NCBI GenBank assembly: GCA_001655205.1
Contig: LPNZ01007498.1
Span: 1-41,345, forward strand
Reading direction: 5' to 3'
DNA length: 41,345 bases
From: Lenisia limosa
Taxonomy: Eukaryota > Breviatea
Below the pieces are notes generated by a model, which ran no database searches, was not told where the DNA came from, and worked only from the letters and a program-made list of their open reading frames with translations. The position numbers were made by a program, and so were the translations under genes. Below, in pieces: positions 1 through 9,725 of this stretch (position 1 is the stretch's first letter; each line of letters opens with the position of its first letter).

Positions 1-32
1 CACCTTCCTCCTGGCCCACCTTCCTCCTGGCC
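1..32. repeat. Two tandem copies of a 16-bp C-rich unit
   Basis: The unit CACCTTCCTCCTGGCC occurs twice, at 1-16 and 17-32, directly at the window edge, so the array may continue outside it. It lies in non-coding sequence downstream of the tubulin gene. Confidence 0.85.
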
Positions 33-461
33 CCACCCAAGCCCCAAACATAATTATTTGGCATATCAGTTGAAGTTATTTGAAGCCTGCCATGGTACTA
101 CTAACTACAGTAGAAGAAAGTTATAAAAGGCTTGCTTTAGTAGTATCTACTATATTTATTGAGTCTCTGGCCGAAGTATATATTCCAATCATTTTTGCCT
201 TTCAACTCTGTGCACACTGCTTTCTGTGTGCCTCCTGTATATATCATATAATACTACTACTATATATGATATAGTGTAGGAAATAATATATCTATTCCTC
301 CCAGATTATAAGACCGATTTTCGAGTCCAAATGAAGAATTACAAGAGCATGGTTGCAACAGGAGTATATCAGTACAATTGTAACTTATCAATCAATGATC
401 ACATTTTCACAAACGGATAGTTCACCCGTTTGAAACAAATGCGTCTGAGTTAGCCTGTCGC
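33..461. other. Non-coding 3' flank of the tubulin gene
   Basis: No supported coding exon was found. The stretch holds a truncated copy of the dispersed repeat (about 160-245) and an AT palindrome tract (about 240-295). The 64-residue open frame at 80-274 runs through both repeats and has no splice or family support. Confidence 0.6.
160..245 (+). repeat. Dispersed repeat, copy R1 (internally deleted)
   Basis: It starts with GAGTCTCTGGCCGAAG, like the core of the other copies, then lacks the middle part (CATCACGCTTATAAGAGAT). It continues with CCAATCATTT and CAACTCTGTGC...GTGCCTCC. That 3' module is shared only with copy R2 at 11355-11510. It is followed directly by an AT palindrome tract. 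Confidence 0.7.
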
Positions 462-2935
462 TCAGGTGAAACTCTCGATGATTTGATGGAGGCACTCCCT
501 TCCCATTGCAAAGTCCATTTCATCAGTTCCGTTGCAGGTGTAAGGTCGATGGAATGCCCTGTTTTGTTAGCGTACTAGTAACAAAATAACAAAGCACAAG
601 CACACTTTCTTCTCCACATAGCATCAAATTGCTCTGCAAGCGTTGTCCACATTTCCTTCATTTTTGGCCCATTAAGTCCAAGAGCAACGATATCTCCAAG
701 TGGGGGGTCTATCAGAACGTCAGATCCTTACATTCATTCAAAGCAAACCGAAATGACAAGCCATCCACTTATACCTATTGTTGGGATGACCGATACAAAT
801 CTTGACTCTAAGATGTGACATCATACTCAACAAAACAAAACAAAACACAGTGTTTATGGTTATTGGTGATTATTCGGTATTCACAGACCTTGACCACGGT
901 CAAAAGACCCACTGGAGGAAAATGCTCCAATTATTTGAGTCTGAGAAATAATAATAAAAAAAAACATAGGATGACATAAAGGACAGCACAGCTACCACCA
1001 ACTAACGACACTCATTCATCATGGGGTATACATGTCTAGGCTTAGAATGTCTACTTCCTATGGCAACCACAAACAATTGACGACCTAACCCAACTATCCT
1101 TGCCTTGCTCTGCACCACCAACTGAATTTTCGATGGCAATATCAGGGAGGCAGAAGAGTTCAGAACTTGAGACTGTTGACGATGACTAATCAATTAACCA
1201 TAAACATATCAACAGTCAAGAATTCAGTCTCACGAATCACATACGAGAGTGAATATAATATGATAGTATATCATATTATTTCTTTTTTGTACACTCGAGA
1301 TGAACCCTTGTGTTATCTTCGTTCATCATTTCGACTCTAAAGTCGGTCATACTAGTATGGGTCAACATATACTCAAACTTTTTTGGGACCAGAGGGAGGG
1401 AGTCATCATTACTCACCTCTTGTGCTTTTCTTTCCAGAAAGGGGCAGAAAAACATGCATTCAGCTTCACCTGGCAGATCCTTGGTGAAGTTGCAAGTTGG
1501 AACAAAAGGACGACGACACCTGAACGTTACCTCACTTATCGAAGAGGATTACTCGGGTTTTAGCCAACCTTGACATAAACGGTACCAAATGGTTGGCAAT
1601 TGCAGAGTTGACGTCTTTGAAACTCGGTGCCACAATGCCTTTAGCAAAGAGGTTACTGTATATTTTCTCCTAAAATATGATAATAGATCGAGTAAAAATC
1701 TACACCAAAACTTCAGAATTATGAATGAAGATCACCAACGCAAACCTGCTGGTAACAAAGCACTTGGGCTGCAGCAATGTCGAAATAGGGAAGCGACAGG
1801 ACGACATTGTAAGGTTCCACAACACATGATGTAGACTATGGGGATGGTCAGAAATGCAGCAAAAGTGTGGTATTAATAGTTGCTCAAGCCTTGCAATTTA
1901 ACAAAGGAAAAACGAGATTATTTGAACGAATCCCCTGCCATAGTGACACTGGTCATACATACCCCAACATACTCCACAGTGGGGATACGCAGCAGATGAC
2001 AGAACGTTGGCTTTGGGGTATATTTCTTCGAAGTGCTCAAGAATCTTTGACACTAACCCAGAACCTGAGAAAGGTCATGAAAACATCTATTCAATTCTGC
2101 TAATGATATCATGACTTTAACAAGATTAATACAGGTATCTAATAATTGCACTCACAAAATACCTGTGCCTCCACCCAAAGAGTGAAAAAGGTGAAAACCT
2201 TCAAAAGTATCGACTGTGGAATATTAGAGAAGGAAAGTGTACATTTTCAACGCAACTCCTACTTTTCTCAAGATGGGACCGGATGCCTTGGAGTATCTTT
2301 GGGATAAGCTAAAATATGAATCATTCAACCCTTCAACAAAATCTGTTAGCATATACAAGAAGGGTGGATGTAAACAGCATGCCGGACAAACCGTCTCATC
2401 ATCAGGGTAGTAGCCCTTGGTGAAGCAATTTCCAGCTGAAAATCCGTTTGTAGAATAAAAGTACTGACCTGAATGATTCATAAAACATATGATATACACT
2501 GACCTGAATGAATGAACCATATGATATATATATAAATATATATACAAACACTTTGTTGCATCCCATTCCCACCATCAATGGTATGTGGGAGCCTTCCCAA
2601 GTTGCCAGAGTTTTTATCTGTGTCAATAACTAGACCATTCAAATGCCAATTCCTACAACAGAATAAATAGAGCGGTATTTCCACATCGCCAACTAATCAG
2701 TTACCCACCCCGATTCCGTCTGATGATAGTACGCACTGTTATCTTGAAATGTAAGACAAGCGGAGGAACCACAATTCTGAGGTCAAGAATGCAAGATCCC
2801 GCCACCCTTTTGGCCGAGTCTCGAGAACACTTCATGACCAAAGCTGATGCCAGCCCCACCAACCTAGAGGAAATATGACAGTTTTGGGTTGTAATAGTTA
2901 GGAGTTAGAAACCAACGGACTTGTAAGGACAGCAT
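462..2935 (-). CDS. Noncanonical tubulin (delta/epsilon/zeta-like), 16 exons
   Basis: Tubulin-superfamily GTPase, probably of centrioles or axonemes as for delta, epsilon and zeta tubulins (inference). Phase-consistent exons: 2921-2935, 2806-2863, 2709-2742, 2552-2652, 2392-2468, 2263-2308, 2163-2213, 1973-2064, 1746-1835, 1569-1669, 1417-1519, 1090-1185, 889-940, 775-807, 606-708, 462-558, giving 382 residues. Landmarks in order: start MLSLQVGGAG; GLVIDTDKNSG (the VLVDLEP region); SAGNCFTKGYY (GAGNNWAKGHY); the tubulin signature HSLGGGTGSGL; VVEPYNVVLSL; DVNSAIANHL; and a C-terminus AEQFDAMWRRKAF...GTDEMDF matching SEQFTAMFRRKAF...GMDEMEF. Oddities: it is shorter than the usual 450 residues, has no acidic tail, and the nearly invariant GQCGNQ of the first loop reads GGAGIS. 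The exact subfamily is unresolved. The middle exons 889-1185 are least certain. Confidence 0.9.
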
Positions 2936-2958
2936 TACTTTCCCCTTCAATAGAGTAC

Positions 2959-2978
2959 AGAGAGAGAGAGAGAGAGAG
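2959..2978. repeat. (GA)n microsatellite
   Basis: About ten perfect AG dinucleotides lie just upstream of the tubulin start codon at 2935. On the coding strand this is a CT-rich tract in the likely promoter or 5' UTR. Confidence 0.95.
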
Positions 2979-3229
2979 CAGGAATCTCCGGGAGATGAAG
3001 TTAAATTGTTTTGTTGAGCGAAGGACTTGTATATTTTATAACCAAGTGTGATGAAGTGTTAGATGCGTGGAGAGGAGGTCTGGAGGAGGTAAGCAAAGCT
3101 GCTGGGCTGCTGGGAGAGATGCAAACTGTGTCACCGGAGGTGTATACTTGCAATATACTTGGTATCAAGTGCGTAGGTGGTGTAAGGTGCAGCAGGGGTG
3201 CAGTAAGGTGGGGCAAATGGGGGGGGGGG

Positions 3230-3308
3230 NNNNNNNNNNNNNNNNNNNNNNNNNNNNNNNNNNNNNNNNNNNNNNNNNNNNNNNNNNNNNNNNNNNNNNN
3301 NNNNNNNN
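3230..3308. other. Assembly gap (79 N)
   Basis: The run of N starts straight after a nine-base G homopolymer, which suggests sequencing failure at the homopolymer. Confidence 0.99.
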
Positions 3309-3527
3309 TAATTAATTACTCCTATTATGCGTGGGTGGTGCATCCTGATGTCCAATCATGACTATGGTCTATTCTTAACTAACAAATGATGACGAGCCAC
3401 AATACGTATCTGGATCGAATAGAGGAATGGAATAAAAGAGTGAAATAACTAACAATATTTTCCCATCAAACGAAAACAAATATCAAGACAATCCTCCTCA
3501 AAGACAATACATTCGATATACAGAAAA

Positions 3528-4213
3528 TCACAAATCCTTTGCCTTTTGCTGTTTGCACAACTTCTTATGCTCTTTCCAAGCCTCCTTTTGACATATGGCT
3601 GAGCAGTAGAGGGCAGACCTGTACCTCATTATTGGAATGACATAACAGAGTCCATCTTCCTCACAAAAAACCGACGCAGCCACAACCACTTCCCCCAGAC
3701 TTGCATATTGAACACAATTTGAGTCGGACAGACGGTTCGTCAGCTGTTTTACCACAGTGCATGCAACTACAATGTCACCTAACATACATGTACAATTCCC
3801 AGAATAGATACTACAAAATATGTATCTGATTTTATAAAAAATAAAACTGACTTTTGAAATGAAACATAAAACAAATCACCATTTTAAAAGGACTATACAA
3901 TGATATGGACCACAATAATATCAACCTTTTGAGAGAGGGGCAGGCAGGGGTTGTCAGTTTCTTGACACCTTTGAGAGCGTTTTGTCTGTTTGCGAGAGCA
4001 GGTTGCTTGTGAGTCTTCTTATCAGGGTCGCTAGAACGAGTTAGAAAACCACAAGGTAATAGTTATCATCTTCTTGTATTGAGGCAGAGTCAGTCTACAT
4101 CATATCTTCATAATTGGCATTGCAGGGGGTGAAAGTGCCTACGGTGAGAAAATGACCGTGTCCGTTTCAAAGATGGTCTTAGGCAAAAGGGAGACTTTCG
4201 TGAGGCGTTCCAT
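3528..4213 (-). CDS. Small free-standing MYND-type zinc-finger protein (110 aa)
   Basis: Four exons (4143-4213, 3926-4030, 3701-3766, 3528-3618) join in phase to give 110 residues. The C-terminal half is a complete MYND finger: CMHCGK, then CSICKSALYCSAICQ, WKEHKKLC. This gives eight zinc ligands spaced C-x2-C-x11-C-x2-C-x5-C-x3-C-x7-H-x3-C. MYND fingers bind proline-rich peptides and often sit beside SET or other domains; here nothing else is attached. The N-terminal 55 residues (start MERLTKVSLLP) are basic and uncharacterised. The penultimate exon uses donor AA|GTCTGG; reading through that intron would spoil the finger spacing. The partner is unknown. It shares the strand with the next gene upstream, whose stop lies about 250 bases from this start. 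Confidence 0.85.
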
Positions 4214-4461
4214 CGTCTATAATGTCAGAATAAGTGGGTAAAATCCTATCAAAACAAATAAACAATGATTTTCCATGTTAGCCCAAATTAATACAGCCCA
4301 CATACTTCCTTCTTTGCCTCCTCTGTAGCATCGCTTTGTACTCTAAATAGTTATCATGAAAATACCTTTCTTGTCACAAAATATGATTGAGGAGTGACTG
4401 GGATAAGTCATGACCAATTTACTAAGGAAAACAGGTTAAGACTTATCACGGTCATTGTACA

Positions 4462-7129
4462 TTATATCAATAAAATAGCTGGATACTTTCTATTTTCATC
4501 GTCTACGCTTGATAAGGGGCGTTGCTCTATCACTTCTCTGTTCAGTACTGTCATCAAGTTCCATTGAGAATTTTCTGTCACAAATCTACATCATGAGAAA
4601 AGAGGTAAGGTTGAGTCTCTGTTCATTATTGAGGATTAACTTAGCCTACTCTGGACACCTGTTGACCTCTTCAAGGTTCGAAAAAGACTCAAACCAAGCA
4701 GTTTCTTAAGGACTTGCATGAGTTCCCGGATTGTGATCGCCTGGGTTGTCAATACCATAAATCAACTGAGTGCAGCGCAGGCCTACAAAATGTGCGTTAG
4801 ATTGAAGACAGGACAGTCGTAGGAATCTGGGGGAGTTGCGTAGTTCGGTACAAACCTGCATGACAAACACAGGCACTGTCTATGGGATCAGAGAAGGTCA
4901 CCAAGTGCAACTGAGGAAAACAGCTCCTACTTCTTGTTTTACGCATTGAGGAACAAGCGTTGCACCCTGCGAGAGGGAAGAAAGCTACATTATTAATTTT
5001 TGGAAGATGTAGGAAATATCAGTCCGAATCCTTCCACGCCAAGTCTGATAGCTGAAGGGAGGAGATACAGACAACTATTTTAAAATTACCAAGATGTTGT
5101 GCCAGTATTACAAGGGTAATGGAAGGAGGAGTTTGCCATCAAACAAACCCAAAAGAAGTTGTCGGAGTTGCCCTTCAGGAACAGCGCTTGCATTAAATTC
5201 AGTTTTGCCTAAAAGTGAATTGAAAGAATAAATCGAGCGCAGAGAAAGGACGTTTGTCATAATAACGTAAAGAGATACTATGTTGTTTTGTAATATCATA
5301 ATACTATTATAATATAATATATTGGATATGTGAAAATGAACAATTAGAAATGTTGGTACCAAGCAACTTGGTGCCAACCCACAATACATACTTCTCCGTC
5401 AGATGGCTGAATAAACGGTAGAAGGGGTTCAACGGAACAATTGTTCGCAATCAACTGCGGTACAAACTGCAGCAAGCCAATTTTCAGAACAATTGGGACT
5501 CAGACTTTTTGATAGCTGATAATAAGTCATTGTAGTGGAAGTCTCACCTTTTTGGACCTCAGGGTCATGCAGACAGTCGGCAAGGGCTGAAACCGTGCGT
5601 TGAGTGTAGTTGGAATATGCTGCGTCAGAAGGCTGAGGGTAAAGAAGGGAGTTTGGAATGGAGTTAGATATCAAAACACGCTACCCACTAAAGCACTTCG
5701 TTGGAGAATACTGAATATGGGAACTTCTGCATTTCTGATGCCAGCTAAAACAATGAGAGGGAAACGTTATTCTCGAAAACTCTAAATGTAAGTTCACTTG
5801 AGCTGGATAATAGAAAATACGATCTGGACACATACCCCAGCATTTCACAGCTTTATGCAAGAACTCAGGTTCAGTAGTCATCATCTCGATGGCTGGAAGC
5901 GATTTAAGCTCATACTGACGACTACAGAAAAGATCAGAATATAACCAGAACATTTAGTAATATAATCTATCGATCGATCGATCTATCATATTAAGATAAA
6001 CACTGGTGTTAAAAATATCACATTTTAAGTAGTGGATGGAAAGGCCTGTAAGTTTAGTGTATGTATTGTATTATACACTGCCTTGAGCTCACGTGTGGCT
6101 CCGCTGAAAGAATTCAATTTGTCCCAATGAGCGAGGTTGTAGGGGGCCGGTATTAAGAAAAGAATCTGGTACACCCATCTTACAATGCTTTGGGGATGAA
6201 AGAAATGTAGGGCCTGCTCCAAGAGGAAGCGGCTTATCCTGTCTGTGCAAAGGATCGGAATGAGGATGAGAGTACTGGAAGTTCTAAACAATAAGTTAAC
6301 GTAAGTTCAGACGCAAGAATAACACTTTCCCTCCACTATCAAACATTTAAAAATGGGGGCGCTACACAAACAATAGGATCCCCGCATTCGCATGCGCTGC
6401 TCTCATCACGGAGGATTTTTAATATTTCAAGAACATATTCTACTTGGTTTTTGTTGATTTCTATTTCCTCTTCCTCATCCTCATCATTATTTTCTTCTTC
6501 TATCCGGTTTTCAGGCTTACCTTTTTCTTGCACCTTCACTTCAACCTCAGTTTTTTCTTCTATCCCCAGCATATCGCTTCCTTGCTTCTTCACTTCAACA
6601 ACATCCTTTTCATTTTCCCCTTGCTTCTTCACTTCAACAACATCTTTTTCATTTTTTCCTTGCTTCTTCTCAAAGGCCATGTCTGATTTCGTATCTATCT
6701 TAAATGCGATCATGGGTTCAGGGACTTCATCATCATCTTCTTCATCATCTTCCTCCTCCTCACCACATGGGGTGACTCATTTTCACTCATGGCAATACTG
6801 CTCGCAACAGAAGACATATCTCCTTCCCCTTCTTCTTCTTCTTCCTCTTCTTCGTAATCATCATCGTATTCTTCATCAGAACAATCGTGGCAACCGCAGG
6901 TGCAGAACTCTTCATCGTCGCTTCCAGGAATTTCTTCAAAAATATTGGGAGCAGTTTCCAGAGGATTGCCAAAGACAGCAAGTTTCATTCTGGGTGGAGG
7001 TGATAATAGCTAATATAGTAGTATATTATATCATCATATGATACTAATATTGATTATATGATATATATTACGTGTATAATACACATATGATATACTATAT
7101 CGATATATATGGATAATATATCAATAAAA

Positions 7130-7169
<40 letters not shown>

Positions 7170-7330
7170 CAAAACCAAATATTATTATTTCTTAGTGTAT
7201 ATTATGGTAAATGAATGAGAGTTACCCACAAACCTCATTTTTTTGGTTTCTTCATCTCCTTCAATGTGGACCGAGGGTTTTCCGATATCTGAGAAAAAGC
7301 CTGTCGACGTAGGAGTCCTGACTCTCCCCG
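4462..7330 (-). CDS. Unrecognised multi-exon protein with acidic tract and helical repeats
   Basis: Family not recognised. Supported exons: about 7236-7310 (ends ...DEETKKM), about 6770-6989 (MKLAVFGNPLE; Cys-rich CTCGCHDC; a long Asp/Glu run), 6368 to about 6764, 6184-6232, 6077-6103, 5836-5921, 5685-5744, 5548-5619, 5149-5208, 4902-4966, 4787-4855, 4462-4585. A further small exon near 5390 is likely. The exon at 6368-6764 encodes two copies of KKQG(E/K)NEKDVVEV. From about 6100 downward, helix-forming segments (FLHKAVKCWAGIRNAEVP, TVSALADCLHDPEVQK, LMQALFLKG) look like an ARM/HEAT-type array (inference). Two problems remain: the frame shifts by one base inside the acidic tract near 6765, and the 3' end can also be read to a stop at 4496 through a GC-AG intron. 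The true start upstream of 7310 is not located. Confidence 0.6.
6581..6671. repeat. 39-bp coding tandem repeat
   Basis: Copies begin at 6581 and 6620, with a partial third at 6659. The + strand reads CTTGCTTCTTCACTTCAACA in both full units. On the minus strand the repeat encodes a 13-residue Lys/Glu-rich unit in the unrecognised acidic protein. Confidence 0.9.
7012..7168. repeat. AT palindrome tract followed by (CA)n microsatellite
   Basis: 7012-7120 is almost pure A/T with repeated ATCATATGAT and ATATGATATA motifs. 7134-7168 is an uninterrupted (CA)n run. Both lie within an intron of the minus-strand acidic-protein gene. Confidence 0.9.
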
Positions 7331-7851
7331 GGCAACATTTCGGTCATCGGTTCATCCTGAGCAGATTAGCCCAACTTGATGGAATTCACATAAAGCAAAT
7401 CCATTAGAACTATTTTTGACAGCATTGTTTTCCAATCACTTTTGAGGACTAATTAACGAAATCTTGAAGTTCAAACTTATTTTTTAAAGTGCGAACTACA
7501 TAGTGCTCCTTTTAACAGTGCAACCTTAATTAGTACGAACATATTTAATCATAAAAATGATCAACAACACAGCCAACCATTGTGGTGTTTCTCTCGCTCT
7601 CGCCGTTCTTCTACCTTGACGAATAAACAGACAATACTATTATTGAATTATTTGGAAACAATTGGACCTGACGACCTGACTGGTTGGACCCGCTGGAAAA
7701 GCAGACCGCGATCCCGAGATCTGTCACCCCCCCCCCCTGGACTAAAATTTCCAGTTTTGAGCCCCAATTTGCTTTTCTTTNNNNNNNNNNNNNNNNNNNN
7801 NNNNNNNNNNNNNNNNNNNNNNNNNNNNNNNNNNNNNNCATAACTCATAAA
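7331..7851. other. Divergent 5' region between the acidic-protein gene and the AKTIP-like gene
   Basis: No firm coding exon was seen. The first exon(s) of the minus-strand gene probably lie here. A C-run at about 7728-7737 precedes the N gap at 7781-7838, only 13 bases before the AKTIP-like start codon, so that gene's 5' UTR is partly missing. Confidence 0.5.
7781..7838. other. Assembly gap (58 N)
   Basis: Run of N immediately upstream of the start codon of the AKTIP-like gene; additional 5' sequence could be hidden here. Confidence 0.99.
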
Positions 7852-9411
7852 ATGTCGGTTCCAGGGTCGGCAATACGCGGCAAAGGGAGTGATCGAAACG
7901 CTCAAGACTTTGCTGGAGGCGCCTTTCGCTACCTAAACCTCATGATAGAATAGTAAGGAAGAAATTAGGCAAATTGGTACATTTTGAGATTTTACTGACG
8001 TTTTCTCCCTATTGCGGGATTTGACAACCTCTAAACTTAAAGTGATGTGTTAAGGCTTTGAGGGTGTATCATTTTGTTCTTTATGTTTCTTTCACTTTAG
8101 TCAGACATAGTATGCACTTCCTAACACAGCAGCAAACGCCTGGCTGAGCAGCTTCCAAGCGGAGTCTACGTTCTACCTGAAACTAATAACTTCCGTCACT
8201 GGTATGGCGCCGTCTTTCCTCATCGTGGCTGTTACGCCGAAGGTTGGAGGATCCAGCGGATGGTACCTCTTCTCCTTTTTTTATTGACAGATGATAACTT
8301 AGGATCATGGTCTTATTTTTCTTTATCATTCGCCATTTGTAGCCTCCCTTCTTCAAGTTGTCCTCTTTTATTATTATTTTCATTAGGAGCTCTTGTTAAT
8401 TCTTCTTTCAGGAGTATTCAAGTTCATCGTGAAGATTCCTCGTGATTACCCCTCAAATACAGCTCCAGAAGTGTTTTTTACAACACCCGTGTTCCATCCT
8501 CTCATTAACTCGCAAACGTATGCTCTGTATCACTTGAATAATATTGTGGTGTTTTAACCGAGAATTTTCCCTTTACAATTTTAGTGGACAGGCGCTTTTA
8601 CCAAACCTTTCTTGGAACCACACAAAGCGACTTAATTTCGTCTTTCCTGCTGTATGCCTTTTTTATAGTTTTATTTCGGATTATGAACAGATAAGAAGGC
8701 TTATATTTAGATTAAGAACATGTTCTATTGCGTGGCCTCCGATTTGAGTGAAGTTCAAAACCCTGAGGCATACCAACTGTAAGGATATTCTTTCTATAAA
8801 TGTCTTGAAGCCAGATAAGTGCTGTACAACTGTTTGATAGGAACACTACTGCAGCTTCGCTCACCTTCCAGAATGGTCTCGAACGTGGACGCGTTCAAAC
8901 TCAAGGCTGCTGAATCTGTAGTGTTTGCGGTTCAGATCCATGTGAATGTTCTCGACCATCTCCCTACCCATTAATTGACATCAACAGGGAATCGAAGAAG
9001 CACTTATTTGATTCAAAAACCCCGGGTCCAATGCAGTTCCGAAATCCAACTGAAGAGCATGATGTCCTACTGACACTTCTCAAATCAAAAGCCAGGGTAC
9101 AATACTCTTTGCCTCACGTTTCTTTTCAACCAACCTTCTGTATTCTAGTCATTCTTTTGTATTTCTCCTCATGATCTTATCAGGAACAAAATAAGCGAAA
9201 TGATGATGTGAAGAAGGATATGGAAACCCTTCTTGATACTGAGCCTCAAGTTGATTTATTATCAACTCCAGTCGACCAAGTACAGTCGTTAGGGGTGGTC
9301 ATTTACTGTACTGTTTTGTTGTGTTTTTTATCATTGCAGGAAGCCTCCCTGGAACAAAGAAATAATGGACTCGCTGGTGTATCTCAACTCCCCAGCACGA
9401 CCAACTTCTGA
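7852..9411 (+). CDS. AKTIP/FTS-like ubiquitin-E2 variant (259 aa)
   Basis: In animals FTS/AKTIP joins Hook and FHIP proteins in a complex linking dynein to endosomes; it is a UBC fold without catalytic cysteine (known). Nine exons join in frame: 7852-7952, 8133-8242, 8412-8517, 8585-8651, 8711-8778, 8872-8922, 8988-9096, 9184-9279, 9340-9411. Signature blocks in order: YLNLMIEYKRLAEQLPSGVY (AKTIP: LLLEYTLV...LPGVYV), HWYGAVFPHRGCYAEGVFKF, IPRDYPSNTAPEVFF, PVFHPLINSQTGQ, FYCVASDLSEVQNPEAYQL and LFDSKTPGPMQFRNP. The HPxxxxxTG stretch, where active E2s carry the catalytic Cys, has none. The last 70 residues are a charged tail not seen in AKTIP. The start is the first Met after the gap. Confidence 0.9.
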
Positions 9412-9725
9412 GTTCGCTGATGTCGTCTCTAACCGTTGGGGGGAGGGGTATTTGGTAATATATTGCGCTCTCCATATGACAATATTAGAGCTGAACAAAG
9501 TATAATTTGCGTCCGCTTGTTTCTTTGCCTGGACTAATTAAAAACATGTGTGGTGTTGTTTCTTTTATTTAATTTCAGTTTTACAATTGTGCAGTATTGG
9601 TGCGTCAGGTGTCATATTTAAACTAAATTTGCATTGGATTGAAGCACTGAAACCCACAACAACAAGATTCTATCTTCACGCTCAAGCAAAACGAAAAGAA
9701 TCATCTACTTCTTATTTAAAGAGTG
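9412..9725. other. Tail-to-tail intergenic spacer
   Basis: Convergent 3' ends of the AKTIP-like gene and golgin-84. It is T-rich with no supported exon. The + frame at 9548-9766 overlaps the golgin-84 last exon antisense and is not credible. Confidence 0.6.

Larger units (their letters stand above)
2936..3527. other. Intergenic: tubulin 5' flank and MYND gene 3' flank, with an N gap
   Basis: It contains a (GA)n microsatellite 23 bases upstream of the tubulin start, a G-run leading into an N gap (3230-3308), and a final AT-rich part. The + frame from 3011 crosses the gap and shows no recognisable protein. I see no exon with splice support. Confidence 0.6.

Noticed and set aside
3011-3361. 116-codon + frame upstream of the tubulin gene
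   Set aside because: A third of it is N. The remainder is Gly/Arg low-complexity sequence at a microsatellite, with no splice-site or family support.
4786-4786. A 21-base intron (GTAGGCCTG...CTCAG) in the 3' part of the acidic-protein gene
   Set aside because: It is far shorter than any other intron here. Splicing from the same donor to the acceptor before 4585 keeps the frame with an ordinary length.
6451-7041. 196-codon + strand open frame rich in Ser/Phe
   Set aside because: It is the antisense of the acidic minus-strand exons (Glu/Asp codons read backwards give Ser/Phe/Leu) and has no splice or family support.
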